A DNA stretch of 64,000 nt from Hyposmocoma kahamanoa (taxonomy: Eukaryota > Arthropoda > Insecta > Lepidoptera > Cosmopterigidae): contig NW_020654422.1 of the NCBI RefSeq assembly GCF_003589595.1, positions 4,514,809-4,578,808 on the forward strand, in the 5' to 3' direction. Positions within the stretch are counted from its first letter, which is position 1. Every line of letters begins with the position of its first letter. Under the pieces are notes generated by a model. It was not told the origin of the DNA. It worked only from the letters and a program-made list of their open reading frames with translations, and did no database searches. Shown piece by piece: positions 1-12,789 of the stretch. Made by a program: the position numbers and the translations under genes.

Positions 1-1144
1 GTCACTGTAAACTTATAGTAGGTACACATACACACTTATAGTAGTACTTATAGTAGTACATAGTCCTATATAAAACGCTGTCAAAGTGACACGTTGTGTG
101 CATTTGCAATCGCGCTAATATTTTAACGTTTGAACTACTTCTGATACCGAAACGTTGACGTTATTGACCAATATTAACTGTCAACATTAATCGAAACTGA
201 CACTGGCCCAAGTCTAGTGGCCGCCATTAAGGAAATAGAATAGAATAGAATAGAATAGAATAACTACATACGTATCGTTGAGGGAACGTATTTACCATTG
301 ACAGGCCAACGTTTCAACTTTATGTCACAGGAAAAACCAAATATAAAACACTTTCAATGTGACACGTTTTGTAACATTTGCTATCGCGCTACAGGTAATT
401 GGTAATTGCTTGCCATAATATTTGATTAAATAACCAAGTTCATTACTTTTATCCTCAATAGCACGGGGAATTTCCATATTTTAGACCAGGAATTAAGGGT
501 GCGATTGTTTATTTTTAATTTACTTTCTGTATAAAATATAGCTAATCGCCTTTCTTGAAAAAGTGAAGTAAACATCATGTCTACAGCGGACTGGCAGCGA
601 AACTCATTTCCTCCGCTTCCTAAGCCCCCGACGTAGTAATAGAGTTCGCAAGTTTTAAGATGATTTCATTTTCTGTGTCGCTGAACAACCGCTGAACAGT
701 GGTACTCGTAATCTGATCGACTTGGATATTGTTCGCACTTTGGTCTTTTGGATTTCGCTTCAAAACTTGTGATCTTGGTATAAAAAACATGAAACTCGTC
801 GTATCTAATTGACATATTTGATTAGCCTATATTAAATTCTTTATTTGGCAAACAAGTCCATTTAATAATTTTTAAAAGTGATGAGGCTTTATTTTATTTT
901 AACGATTTTGATGCTAGTGATGTTACGACGTCGAAGTGTGATGTGATTTTAATCTTTATAATACTTAGTAATTAGAATAAAATGATGACTCAAGGTAAAG
1001 TGCTAAATGTAAGGTAAAGTGTAAGCTACTCATTAAATAGAATTAGCCGTCGGACCTGGCCTTTATACACCACAAATGTAACAGAATGAGATGACTTAGA
1101 AATGCTCATGTATCGTCTACAATCTCTCTGCTGAGAGTGTAATG
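1..1144. other. AT-rich intergenic DNA, no gene seen
   Basis: No open reading frame with recognisable protein character on either strand. The only clear structure is a short pentanucleotide microsatellite at 235-262. Two segments (about 60-130 and 340-400) share a short 'ataaaacgctgtcaaagtgacac'-like phrase and may be copies of an old repeat. Confidence 0.6.
235..262. repeat. (ATAGA)n microsatellite
   Basis: Five to six perfect tandem copies of ATAGA/AATAG are visible directly. Confidence 0.9.
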
Positions 1145-1146
1145 AA

Positions 1147-1370
1147 GTTTTTTTTTATAATACCAAGTGACAGGACGAACAAGTCGTGCGGCTGGTGGTA
1201 AACACGCCTATCCATAGCAGTTGCAGTGCCACTCAGAGCTTTAAATCGCAAAGACATTAGGGGCACTGCCACTGCGCCGGTCACCCGAGACATAAGTTGA
1301 CAAGTCTTATGTCCCAAATGTCTTATGTACCTGAACGAACCCTTTCACAAGAAGCTCTGCTGCTACAAAA
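1147..1370 (+). repeat. Dispersed SINE/MITE-like repeat S3, copy 1
   Basis: Begins with 'ataccaagtgacaggacga' and continues through 'cagtgccactcagagcttta' and 'gacataagttgacaagtc' to a 'cctttcacaagaag' end. The same order of blocks recurs at 11929-12175 and 55768-56045 (+ strand) and 18890-19150 (- strand). No coding capacity. The class (SINE or MITE) cannot be fixed by eye. Confidence 0.75.
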
Positions 1371-4029
1371 AAATAATGTAGGTAAAATAAGGTAGGTACT
1401 TAAGCGTGTTCGAAAATCCCGATTAAAATTGCAGTCACATCGTTAGTCAATATTAATAGATATCCCCAGAGACTAAACTGCTGATTTTGATAGCAGTGGT
1501 CCGAAATTCTATCTATACCTATATTTAAAAACCCGTCTGGTCCATAAATTATATTTACGTTCAGCGGCACGGTGCGCTATAAATGTCATCGGGCAAGGTA
1601 AACGGCACCGCCGGGAGCATACTGTATCAGCTGTCGATTTGTATTTGGATCAAGTAATAAGCTGAAATTTATAGTAACCCTTTAAGGGACAGTTCCACCT
1701 TATCATTCCACGCTTGTTGTGAGAGACGGAAAAGACTGCAGCGTGCTTTATCAACATCTGTGGCGTCAGCAGTTCATGATACTTATTATAGAATGACTTC
1801 AAATGTGGGTAGATCAAGTGAGACATGCAGTCCTCTACATCGAAATTAAAGAAAAACAACATTAAGCATTATTATCACAGCATTATCTATAGCGATCCCG
1901 TGCTGGAATTAATGGTAATTGACTAAGTAACTTTGTTACAAAGAAATGGGATAGGGATGCGAGGTATAAATTTATGATCAGGTTCCTATGATTTGGAAAA
2001 GTCTATGAATGAGAGATAGCCATCGATGTGTGCTATTTTAGTTCTCACCAAAAGTTCGTCGCTTAGGGTACAAATTGAATGGACACTACCAAAATTCACT
2101 TTATTAAAATTTTACCGGAACTTTTGCCTGAGTTACGTTGGTGATCTCAATTTTCATGTTCATCATAACTTCCCGGTAACAAATTGTAGATATTTATTAG
2201 TTTGAGAATTTTTTTGTTAATCGTGCTTGCTGCGGGAGGGCCTTGTATAAATTAATTTTAAGTTTGAATCAAATTTGACGACGTTATTTAGTACTTTAGT
2301 GTTTGCTTTTATTGTTTACTTTCCGATCACTTAAAACATAAGTGTAATAAATAGTGGAAATAATTTTTTTTTCAGCACTAAATCTCGTATTCTTTACTTG
2401 CCCCATGGCCACGGATGACTGACACGGTGAAGTCAACAACCAGTTATTTAGTCATTAACTAATGTTAATGCAAACTATCATAATATTCTGTACTATAGCT
2501 AAAAAAGTTTGTGTACGGGATGTGAAAACCTAAGAACTCGATATTATAATAAATAGTATCTATTTTGTGTTTTCCACCAAAATCACGATGGCAATTTTTA
2601 CCTATTTCATTGTTTCAGCAAACATACTGTTTTCAGAGCAAAGTATTACTAATATTGATTTTATTCAACGTCAAAAGACTTTATCAACTATTTATTCATA
2701 TATTTTTGTTAAATAACTCCTATACCGCCGCCGTTAGTTGAAAATGACAGTTTTTCGAAAAACGAGTTACATGGACTGCCGTGATCAGGAATCAAAAACG
2801 AATCTGCCACAATTTTTAGTTTGGTGGATTAGGTATGAAGTTACCGCAAGAGCTAGAGGCGTAAGTACCCACAATTTTATGGTCAAACTAAGTTAAATGG
2901 ACGCATTTACAAAACAAATCGATAAAAAGGTGCAATTGCATATACTCGTATACGTCTTTTCATTTTAACTACACATTTCAATCACTTAAATAGGTATGTT
3001 TATGCGTGTGTTTGGTTTGCCGTGTAATTTAGTTTAGTTTTCTTATTTATCTTATATAATACTTAGTTTATAATAAGTAAACCATATCAAGGGCTATGTC
3101 CAGCAGTGGACTTCTTTGGGTTAAAAAATTAATAACGACGATGAAACCTTTCATTAAAATCCTATAAAATTAATCCGTAAAAATCACAAACATTAATTTA
3201 ATTTAGGTGAAATGTCGCTAGATGGCGTTGAACATATTTAAAACGCGCTATCAAGTTGTTACCAAGTTTGGTATAAGGCTTTGCCGTGGAATCCGTCATG
3301 GTGGTTAGGGGTTATGAGCCTTCAGCTCGCCCTTTTTCTCCGGTGGCGCAGTAAAGGCCATCAGCGGCCAACTGCAAAATATCATTCGTAAAAAAAAAAA
3401 ATATGGTGATGGTAAGATTGTCAAGATATTAAGTTGTTTAAGTGAGTGGTTAAATATAGCTGTGAGTTTGATTTTTGGGACCCTTCAGTACAAGGTAAAT
3501 GAAAAGACGTAGTTACATTTAACTTTCTAAATCTTCCTCTGTTACAGCTCTACATGTATGTAGTTACTGAAAAAATTTAATTTCCCAGATGACGAGTACA
3601 CAACGCTCACATAAATTTAAAATGAAGTGGAAATGTTACCTTTCATTAAGTAATAAAAATCTTGAAATGTCAAGCTACGACACTGAAAACACACTGCAAC
3701 AAAATACTGTCCTTTCATCTTATTATTACACTACCTAACGTTAACAATAGTGTTGTAATTATGCTAAGTTGAAAAACATACGTGGCTACTTGCGCCCATC
3801 TTATTGAGTTTTGACGAACATTTTTTTACTAAGTTGGAAATAAAAAAGATTTCAATTACTTAATTAAATAATGAAGCATAAATAATGAGCCTTAAATTGA
3901 AGACATCTTATTTTGCGTATAATACTTCGCGTATCTTACTATATTTGGAAACAACATATATTTTTAAATTTAATTTCTTTAACCTTCATTTTCTCGGTTT
4001 TAAGGTTTTGTCACAAGTACTCTTAGTTT
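1371..4029. other. Intergenic DNA with small repeat relics
   Basis: No gene supported. An RTE-LINE tail-like phrase (a 'gtccagcagtggacttc' motif) lies near 3097-3117. A relic of the 'cccatggccacgg...aaaacctaagaactcga' dispersed repeat spans about 2400-2545. The rest is AT-rich without visible structure. Confidence 0.5.
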
Positions 4030-4290
4030 GTTATAATTATTAATACAAAGATTGAATATAAAGAAAAATTCCTTCGACCTGACAGGACACGAACCTGTGA
4101 CCATGCCAAACCAGGACGATGTCTGCCAAGTGAGCTTACAGATCGAGTCAGTGGATTTTACGAATTACCTATAACTGTGTTTGTTATAGATCTTATATTG
4201 GGTTTTTTTAGCTTTTTAACGCCGTAGGCGACACCTGTGAAAGACTCATGAAGTTTCTCACTCAGCCGGTAGGTACCTTTAAAGCTAGAA
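4030..4290 (-). repeat. tRNA-derived SINE S1, divergent copy
   Basis: Read on the - strand it has the S1 order: a 5' body (ggtacctaccggctgag... then a region ending in a short 'attcgtaaaatcc' phrase), a tRNA-like middle with an 'agctcacttgg' A-box-like stretch and 'caggttcgtgtcctg' B-box, then the tail 'ctttgtattaataattata'. The tRNA-like middle differs from that of most S1 copies in the window. Confidence 0.6.
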
Positions 4291-4679
4291 CAAGCAGACG
4301 TAGATATCGCTATGTCGTCGGCTGTTTGTACAAAGGGCGAAAGCCTTTTTGAAAAAAATTCTGATGAGCATGTTTTAGGTATTAACGACTGTGTTAAACT
4401 ATTACGTCCAGTTTTAAAATTGAATTTTGGTTTATTAAGTTTAAGTTTTAAAATTGAATTCAAAACAGGCGTAAATACTGTAAAACAGCCGTAGAAAACA
4501 AAAACATGCTGCACTGAAAAAAAATTCGAAATAGCGCTTTCACCCTTTTTACAAAACACCGACGATATTACTTACAATTGTAATATTGATTTTATTGAAT
4601 ATCAAGATAATATATGTTACATCGTGATATTCATAATTGTGTTATTTGCCATAACTCCGCTAGTTTGTAATAGTTTTAA

Positions 4680-4755
4680 CACAAGTCCGATCAGGTCGAA
4701 GAAATTTTTCTTTGTGTTCGATCTTTGTATTAAAAATTATAACGAAGTGTAACAG
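4680..4755 (+). repeat. S1 SINE 3' fragment
   Basis: Contains the S1 tail 'tgttcgatctttgtatta' and following 'attataac' after a 'caggtcgaagaaattt' junction. 5' truncated. Confidence 0.55.
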
Positions 4756-6375
4756 TTGATATGATCTTTAATATTAAATGGCAAGACAGGACTACCCATG
4801 TTTCACATTACTCCACAAACAAAATTCCTTCTAAATATTGTATGTAGCTAAGCATCCCACATATCCGGCATCTGGAGAGAGAATGTTCCCCTGCTATTAC
4901 TACCGCAACATTCACAGCGCGGTCTTCCAAGATGTGGTTAGCATTATTTGTAATATACCTACTAAACTGAAATAAGTAATTCTGTAAAGTAGCAGTAGTG
5001 GTACTTATGTTAGTGTTTGTATTTAAAAGCATTCGTAAATCGAAATTGAACATTGAAATTGATTTTATATATAGAAATATGGTTTTCACAAAGCAGAAAA
5101 CAAGAAGAAAAAGCTGAACAGAAAATGTGGATTTTCCATACAACCAATTTAGGTGCACAATCCTGATAAAAAATCCAAACAGCAGACATAAGATTGTAGT
5201 ACTACTTACTTATTATATTTTATTTTATTTCTGTTGTCCTTTTCATTGATAAATTTAATTTAGTAAAATAAAATATTCTGCAAAATATATGTAGCGGGAT
5301 AGCTATAAGAAAAATAATTAACTTTTGTAAGTACCTATAGTAAAAAATAGAGTGATTTACGTTGTTGATGTCAGACATAAGTAGTTGATAACTTTATCAT
5401 TTTAGTCTGCCGTGTTCATGGGACTTGTAAAGATACTGTAACGTTGGTTTGTTTAAACAAACAATTATACGCGATTTACATCCGAAACAAAAGTACTTTT
5501 ATTTCCTTTATGTAACAATCACGAAAACCAAAGAACTCGACGTAAAAAAATACGTGAATAATTAAATCCTTTAGCTGTCAACTCAAAAAACAAATCGTTT
5601 TTGTAAATCCAATATTTAAATTGATTAAGAAAGTGTGGCCACGCACTTATAGTATTTTAAATAAAACATACGTTCACGTACAGATTGTTCAAATTGTATG
5701 CCGTGACACTGAAGGAGCTCAATCACCTGAGTTACTTCATATGATTACTGTCTTAGGCATTCCACACACGTGGCGATAATCAAGAAAGTTGGCCGACGAC
5801 GTCAGGCGGACGTGAGGCCCATTCGCCCAGCAAGGCACGTTACCGCCAAAGAGTAAATTACAATAGATATAACATATAATTTATTAAATGAAATGTGAAT
5901 TAATATGATTATCCACGTACAAAATTTTACAGTTTATTTGATTCCAACGAAAACTAAACTATTAAACGAACTTTTTAAAAACTAACGCTGAACACTAAAA
6001 AGACCATTAAGGTATACATTCTTAAATGTTTATTTGAAGTAGATTAAGTTACCAAAACTTAGTTGCAATTTGATTATAGGTCTGAAGATACTAACGACAA
6101 TATTATAATATGGGTTTTTACCTTTATACATCGATACTTCGGGAACGAAAGGGAAATACCAAACTACAAACACAAATGAAAAACAACTAATTTATAAAGG
6201 TTTTAGTTCACATTCTTTTTATTTTTATAACTATGTTTACGTAAAAAAACCTTTTCGAAGAACTCAATTTTGAGTAGACAGACAGAAAGAGCATGAAAAT
6301 CAACCCAATTATATAAACAACATTTTTTTTATAAAATTCACTTTTACCCTTTCATCGACAAAATATTTTAAAATT
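4756..6375. other. Intergenic DNA; one MITE-like repeat copy at about 5405-5545
   Basis: Nothing gene-like is visible. About 5405-5545 holds a copy of the dispersed repeat with 'atacgcgatttacatccga' and an 'aaccaaagaactcga' end, also seen near 29270-29450, 44895-45060 and 58930-59110. Confidence 0.5.
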
Positions 6376-6600
6376 CATCAATAATTATTAATACAAAGAT
6401 CGGCCACTAAGAAAAAAATCCGTCGTTCCGGCTGGATTTGAACCAACGTCTTCCAGCAAACTGTGCCAGACGCTGTGCCAACTAAGCCACGGAACGAACT
6501 AGCGGAACTATGAATTTTTCTATATGCTCGTTGCAGATCTATATTTTTGGTTTTTAATGACTTTTTGCCGAAGCGCCATCTGTGAGAAATCAATAAAAGC
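6376..6600 (-). repeat. tRNA-derived SINE S1
   Basis: On the - strand: body phrase 'catctgtggcg/cagatggcgct', then 'cgttccgtggcttagttgg' (A-box region), 'ggttcaaatcc' (B-box) and tail 'ctttgtattaataattatt'. A + strand body fragment ('aaccaaaaacaaagatctgc' to 'attcgtaaggtccgc') sits beside it at 6630-6690, giving a head-to-head pair. Confidence 0.75.
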
Positions 6601-6690
6601 TTTTCTTCATTCAGCTAGGGCAAAAACTAGTTAAGAACCAAAAACAAAGATCTGCAACAAGCACATAAAAAATTCGTAAGGTCCGCTCGT

Positions 6691-8424
6691 GACATTCAAT
6701 AAACTTAAAAATTAAATTAATTACATCAAATACAATATTCGGAACACTATATTGCAAAAAGTCTTACCTAATGCTATTTTTCTCATCGAGAGAAAATATG
6801 TCTATTTTATTTGACACTGACGGCCATATTATCGAGTTCACAATTTCGCTATTGCTACACATCAGAAATGAAACTATTTTTTCGGATCTAAAAACGCGAA
6901 TTTCGCCATTTTCTCTGTTTATTCTTTGCCTCATTTTTCAAGATTTAGAGACTTATTTCCTCTTCACGAGTAACTCTCGCAGACTGTTATAAAGTTATCT
7001 ATAGTACAATAAATCTATTGCACTTAATTGCTAAGGAACATGAGTTCAAATGTTGTTCATGAAGGGAACTTCGTCTTCCCGCCTTGGAGTAAATCAAAAA
7101 GTGTTTAGCCCCAATTTGAATTACTAATTCGCTGAGATAGGCCGTTCGTAGCAGACTCGGGTTGGGACTTAATTGCCACGCTCTGGATTCTGGGGTTACT
7201 CTGACTTAATACTTGAACTTATGGGGGAGGTATGCACTTGCATACTGTTGACAATCTTCAATCTTCCCGATTTCAAAGGAAAGTATACTTCTACATATTA
7301 CAACTACAGGCTTATAATAAGAAAATAATAAATGATAGTGACTAAGATTTTATCTAACCTAAGGGTTTTCACGATTGGCCACTGATCGGAAATGAAACTA
7401 CTGGTATTTTTTTGGGATCTAAATTGCAAACATATACCTATTTGTTTTTACAAAGTAACCAACGTTTCACCGTAACCATGTAAAGTGTGTAAGTGGACAT
7501 GTAAAGTGCCGGAAACATTGGGTCGTTTGAAAACACAAATTAAGCTATTTAGATCCGAAAAAATAGTTTCAATTCCAAAGTAAAATTTTATTTAAGGAAG
7601 TCGTAATAAGAGTGAAACTTTATTAATTTAGGTCGTTTATGAAGACGTCGATGTTTACTTTTTGCGCGACTTATTAACAAATTCAATACCCTATTGTCAC
7701 CTTTGGTACTATATGCACCCACCCGAATACAGTTGCGGTTTGTGAAAAACATTGTCGACAATTAGGCATGCTAATTCCGCTCGCCTGTGAAACAATTATT
7801 GCGTCGCTTTGTAATATGCTAAACAGAGAGTGTGGCTGACAGTGTCTAAGAACAGACATTCAGAAGAACTTTGAAACAGTTTTTGTTTGTAGAAATCTTA
7901 ACTTGGCCTACTTCAAGTAAGAAGTATACAAGTAATTTTCGAAGAAACAGGTCTTTAAAGCACTAGAATTAAATGAAATTTTTGAAGTAAATTGGAAAAT
8001 TTGAACTAAATGACCATCTTACTTTAAAGCTTAAGTAGGCTCATTTACAAGAAAAGTGATTAGGAATTTAAGCCTAGAAAGCGTTCAAGTTAGATGCGTC
8101 ATGCGCGCTTCTGAAGTGCGACCAAAATATTATTTCACGCTCCTAAAAATAGTGAGTTTGACAATTTTCAGTGGCGCGACATGCGCGACGATGAGAAAAT
8201 TTCATACCCTTGATATAACAAAGTCATATGTCCGAACGGTTACTGCGCTGGTATGGGCTGATTCTCAGGCTGGGAGAAATATTTGTAACTTTTTTATTTC
8301 TCTCGTCGCTTCGGGTTTCCTTAGTGCGGGGCTGTGAATGTGTGTGTAATTTATTTATTTAGTGTGTGCGTTACTTATTACACGAGAGTCATAAAAATAT
8401 AAATACATGAAACAAAATTGGTGT
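6691..8424. other. Intergenic DNA, repeat relics only
   Basis: No supported gene. About 7365-7590 carries fragments of the 'cggatctaaat' dispersed repeat in both orientations. About 8235-8345 resembles the tail of SINE S2 (gggagaaatatttgta, then ggtttccttagtgcgggg) in degraded form. Confidence 0.45.
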
Positions 8425-8432
8425 ATATGTTG

Positions 8433-9880
8433 TAGAGGTGAAATGGATAGTGATTTGGCCGGATACCGGATATCCTGCGAGGAGACAGGCCGGATAGCCG
8501 GATATCTGGCCGCCGGGTATCGGACTCACTGTCGCAAACATGTCGCCACCGGTTTACAGCGCGCATCGCCGTGTTTGATTGATGAGTGAATGATTGCACT
8601 TTCACATTGACGATTTGAGTTGTTGTGATGACTTGGTTTTTGTTAAAACCAAATATTCATCAATATTTAATAATACAAAGAAAATAAATACACATAAAAA
8701 AAAGGAAACTGTGAAAAAAATTGTGAATTTAACAATATTTTAATATCTGTGCTGTTTATTTGTTGTACTGAATGAAAATTTCTTATGGTGGAGAAGAAAA
8801 AAAACAGCTACATCATTCTTTGTCTATTAAAATTTGTTGCTGTTATTTTACAAGTATAAGCCTAGCACTTATACGTCTGTTACTCTTTTGTTTCAATTGG
8901 ATTTCATTAATTTGTTGTTTGTGATATAAATACTCTAAAACGTTTTACCATAACAGTTTTTGCCGAAACAGTTTTTCCAAAATCTACTTATACGTTTCAT
9001 TGTTCATACGAAAAAATATTTTAAATCGATTATTATTTGAAGGCAGTTCGAATCGATCGTGATCACGATCCTTTCATGTGGTGGTTTGGTAATATCAACC
9101 AGTACCTAAATTTAACAAAGTTTGCAAGAATTTATAGCGAAAAACTGTCCTTTGAAGCGGTCTCGTTTATAAAATAAACGGAACCGACTTTTCTTTTTTT
9201 TATTTATTCAATTTCAAAAACATTAACTATTTTATTACATTAACGCTAGGTAAAAACTTAATGGTTTAACCACCTAACGATGAGCTAACAAGCTCGGTAC
9301 TTAAATTAGCTTACTACTTACTAAAATACAAATAATATATTACAATTAAGAGAGCTAAATACAAATAAAATGAAAAATTACATTACACTTAATGTAGAAG
9401 TACTGGTCTTCATTCACCATAATTTTAATTATAAAGCTAGCGGGCCAGATAGGATTCCAGCCAGAGTGCGCCAGATTTGTTTCATCTTCTCACACGCTTG
9501 TATGACACTGGTGTAGCTCCCATGTTGTGGAAGCTTGCAAACGTGCAGCCTGTGCCCAAAACAGGAAACAGAGCTGACTCTGTCAACTATAGACCTATCT
9601 CAGTAATTTCCATATTCTGCAAGCCTAAAAAAAAAAGAAAAATTGCCTTTATTGAAATTTGAGTATTAAATTCATAGATTACGTTATCTAAGTTCATAGT
9701 TCTTTACAGTTACACGTGATGAACAGATTGTCAACGATCGTGCCTATTACTACCCTCTTTAATCAATAAATCTATTTATTTGGCGTACTGATTGTGATGT
9801 CCGGATACCTCCGGCTAGATAATAAAATTAGGCCGGATATGCCGATACCGGATAGTTACCGGATATCCGTTTCATCTCTA
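8433..9880. mobile_element. Non-autonomous or decayed hAT-like DNA transposon
   Basis: The ends are inverted: the left begins 'tagaggtgaaatggata' and the right, read in reverse, begins 'tagagatgaaacggata'. Both are followed by CCGGATAT-rich subterminal repeats (8455-8530 and 9800-9865). An 8-bp flanking duplication is present with one mismatch (ATATGTTG 8425-8432, ATATGTAG 9881-9888). Terminal A and G positions and 8-bp duplications are typical of hAT elements. No transposase frame remains. A LINE reverse-transcriptase fragment lies inside. Confidence 0.7.
9430..9630 (+). pseudogene. LINE reverse transcriptase fragment inside the hAT-like element
   Basis: The translation contains KASGPDRIPA, then after a frameshift WKLANVQPVPKTGNRAD and NYRPISV, the conserved first blocks of non-LTR reverse transcriptases of Jockey/CR1 type. 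It is truncated on both sides and frameshifted, so it is not functional. Confidence 0.75.
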
Positions 9881-9888
9881 ATATGTAG

Positions 9889-10790
9889 TATACTGGAAAT
9901 TTTATAACTCGTCTATTGAAGCATAAAAAGTTTTCGAATACTTTCTTTCGGAGAATTAAACCTCTCTCCAGAAAAGTTATTATTTTGCTGATGAGATCTT
10001 ATTACAACAAGCGTGCGATTGGTTGAAAGCAAATATTGTAAAACTGGTAACATTCAATGACGTCAATGTGGTGATATTTATCATGATCAGACTTCACAAA
10101 TTTCAATTACCATAGACAATCCCGTAGCTGCAACTGTAGTAGCTGCCTAAGTATACGATCTTTTTAATATCATTTCGTTTAATCTCTTTTAAGTCCCCAA
10201 TATGACAAACGAATTCCCGCAATCACAACGATGACGTTTATTGAAATACTTCTGGAATAAATTATGAACTTATGAATATTGAGAGGCTTTTACAATCAGC
10301 AAGTTCATGCTTTTAATTAAATTTGAATCTATATTAATTCTTTCTTTTATATTTAGAACAATTTAAATACAAAGATATATTTTATTTTTATAGTGCAATA
10401 GCCACGGAATAACTGTAGCCTTTCGGAATTTTTATCAGTATTTTATATAAAATTAACTGTAAATTTAATAAAAATACATATTTTTGCATATTTTTGGGTA
10501 TTGAATTCCTTGGCTTCTTGTTGAGGCAGTTGGACATCTAAATAGTGGATATTGGATAACTAAGCTTAACTGAATATGCCATTCGTCACTTTTTACATTT
10601 AAAAGATCAGTCAAGAAGTAGGTATACATTTAATATTTAGCAATCTCCAACATGCTGTTGATGTGTCGATATATACTGTAGAATACCGATAAGCATGCAA
10701 CTTTCAGTAGCAGTAGAGCTTCTTATGAAAGAGAAGTAGTGCCACCTAAGTCAATGCACCTTACCTATTCCTACCGCCAAGCAGTAATAT
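9889..10790. other. Intergenic DNA, nothing recognised
   Basis: AT-rich sequence without a coding or repeat assignment I can support. Confidence 0.4.
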
Positions 10791-10804
10791 GAGCATTAGG
10801 GGAT

Positions 10805-10870
10805 TCCAGGCCGGTAGTTCCCGGGGTAAGTTGTTCTCACAGCAATAACTTTGCAAGGAAAGTATGTAGC
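10805..10870 (+). repeat. Solo end of the 40401-41343 terminal-inverted-repeat element
   Basis: The stretch 'ggtagttcccggggtaagtt' followed by 'gttctcacagcaataa' and 'tttgcaaggaaagtatgta' matches, in reverse complement, the right terminus at about 41265-41330. So that element family has at least two copies here. Confidence 0.6.
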
Positions 10871-11290
10871 AATACAAAAAGTGACCGATTGGTATTTAGC
10901 AGAACCACCTCATAGATGGCAGCAGTACTCCATACAAGATCGTATAGGTGCTTGGCACATTAGAATCAACTGTTCCGGTATGAAGTGACAAGTCAACTTG
11001 GAAAGGATGCCAACGATGTGAAACTTTCTGGCTGCATTTTTGACCAAGGATTCTATGTATCTGCTGAAATTCAAGTCGGACGAAATGTCCATTCTAAGTA
11101 GCTGGCGACAGGCGGCTATCGGTGTGGGTATATCACGAAAAGTCAGTCAGTAAAGTCAGAGTCAGGTCATAAGGACTAGGTTTTGACGGGAATAGATACG
11201 GCCGCGTTTTGGTAGAGTTAAGTCCAAGTGACTCTCTCGACAAGATTTGATTTTTTCTCCACTGACTCTTGCATTGGTCAAGTGCCTATG
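10870..11290 (-). pseudogene. Jockey/CR1-like LINE ORF2 C-terminal fragment
   Basis: The - strand reads NGHF/MDISSDLNFSRYIES, KNAARKFHIVGILSK and RSCMEYCCHL, the conserved region after the reverse-transcriptase domain in a LINE family abundant in Lepidoptera. Upstream frames (about 11100-11290) are interrupted. Fragments of the same family recur at 15170-15560, 18235-18620, 29010-29265 (- strand) and 16025-16520 (+ strand), mostly as part of the duplicated array unit. Confidence 0.75.
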
Positions 11291-11540
11291 TTATACGTTA
11301 TTTAAAATACTATGTTTATATTTTACAAAATTTAATTTTCTACATTTACCAACATACTCACATTATTTTGTAATAAAACTATTTAATTTACATATCTAAT
11401 TTTATATATAACATAATAAAAAAATATTCTGAATAATTTGATTTTCCTTCTGCATGTATGTAGCTTACACCTTCCTGCCCCAGGAGTTCAGCAAAACCAG
11501 TTTTTAAATATTACGAATAGCATAACCATAATTATAACTT

Positions 11541-11815
11541 AAAAAAAAACCGACCTCAAAAGTTCGTGGAACTACATCTTTTTGCCAAGTTTTATTGAAA
11601 TCGGTTACCGGAATGTGCGCGAAACCGGAGCCGTCCACTAGTTTGCCACCCTTACAGGTGGAATATTTCCTACAAATTTAAATGGGACCAATGCTGAGGT
11701 ACCCTCTTTCCAACAAGAAAATAATCATCAAAATTGGTTCCCAAATGCTGTCATACATACTAAAAAATGCAGTCGAATTGAGAACCTCCTCCTTTTTCTT
11801 GAAGTCGGTTAAAAA
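11541..11815. mobile_element. MITE-like repeat S4, copy 1
   Basis: Starts 'aaaaaccgacctcaaaag' and ends 'tttcttgaagtcggttaaaa', giving short terminal inverted repeats around ACCGACTTCAA. The internal phrase 'gtcgaattgagaacctcctc' is shared with copies at 19171-19575 and 57821-58094. No coding capacity. Confidence 0.7.
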
Positions 11816-11928
11816 TGCGCACTGCTTTGCCAATGCTTTCAGAGATATCAACTTTCCTTGAAATGTATGTAGAATTTATAATATTAAGAAAAGAATATGA
11901 GAAGAATAAGACTGTGTTTTTTTCCCCT

Positions 11929-12175
11929 TATATAATACTAAGTGACGGGACGAACAAGTCGTGTGTCTGGTGGTAAGCACCGCCCCTGTCCCTGCAGTGT
12001 CACTCAGACTTTTAAATCACAAAGATCTGAGAGGCACTTCCACTGCGCTCGACACCCTGAGATATAAGTTGACAAGTCCCATGTGCCTGTAATTTCACCA
12101 GCACTCTTACCATTCGAAACCGGAGCGCAGTAATGTGCATATTACTGCTTGGTGGCAGAAATAGGTAAGGTACTT
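11929..12175 (+). repeat. Dispersed repeat S3, copy 2
   Basis: Same block order as 1147-1370: 'agtgacgggacgaacaagtc', 'cagtgtcactcagac', 'gatataagttgacaagtccc' and 'gtaatttcaccagcactctt'. Confidence 0.75.
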
Positions 12176-12789
12176 GGCAAATAGATGTAATTCCAGTGGA
12201 CCGATTTTCAAAATTTATTTATTTGTTTTTGGAAAATTTACAACAAACTTTTAACAATAAATATATATTACTTAAGTAACAGATGAAATTGCTAATTATA
12301 AATCTCCACAAGTAGCACATAAAATAAGTTATTAAGTTTTTAGTCAGCAAAAACTAAAACATTATTATTGAAATTATTTTGCGCCTTGTGAAATCGTAGG
12401 TACACGTGCCAATACAGGAGAAAAAAAAAAATATATTTAACCATATATAGCGCAACCAATAACACGCACATCTTAACCTATTAACGCCCAAATACAAATT
12501 AGCGTTAACAAAATTATTTTTTTTTATGAGCATTTAGAAAATAGACTTCTTATAAGAAAATTATGAAGAGAAAAAAAAATATTTTATATGAAAAAAATGC
12601 CGTCCTCAAATGGGGACAATGGGTTTAAGCAGTGTCAAAAAATTTTTAACTATATTTGTCGGTGCACAATGACTTGATGCACTTGTTATATTGCCAACGC
12701 ACTTATTTGTGGCTCAACAGCTATTTGCACATCGTAACTGTTAAGCCAACTTTTGAGCGTAATGATCTGTACCTGACCTGACCAATGTA

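Noticed and set aside
4158..4559. 133-codon - strand frame
   Set aside because: It overlaps the S1 SINE body and AT-rich DNA. Composition is not protein-like and no domain is visible.
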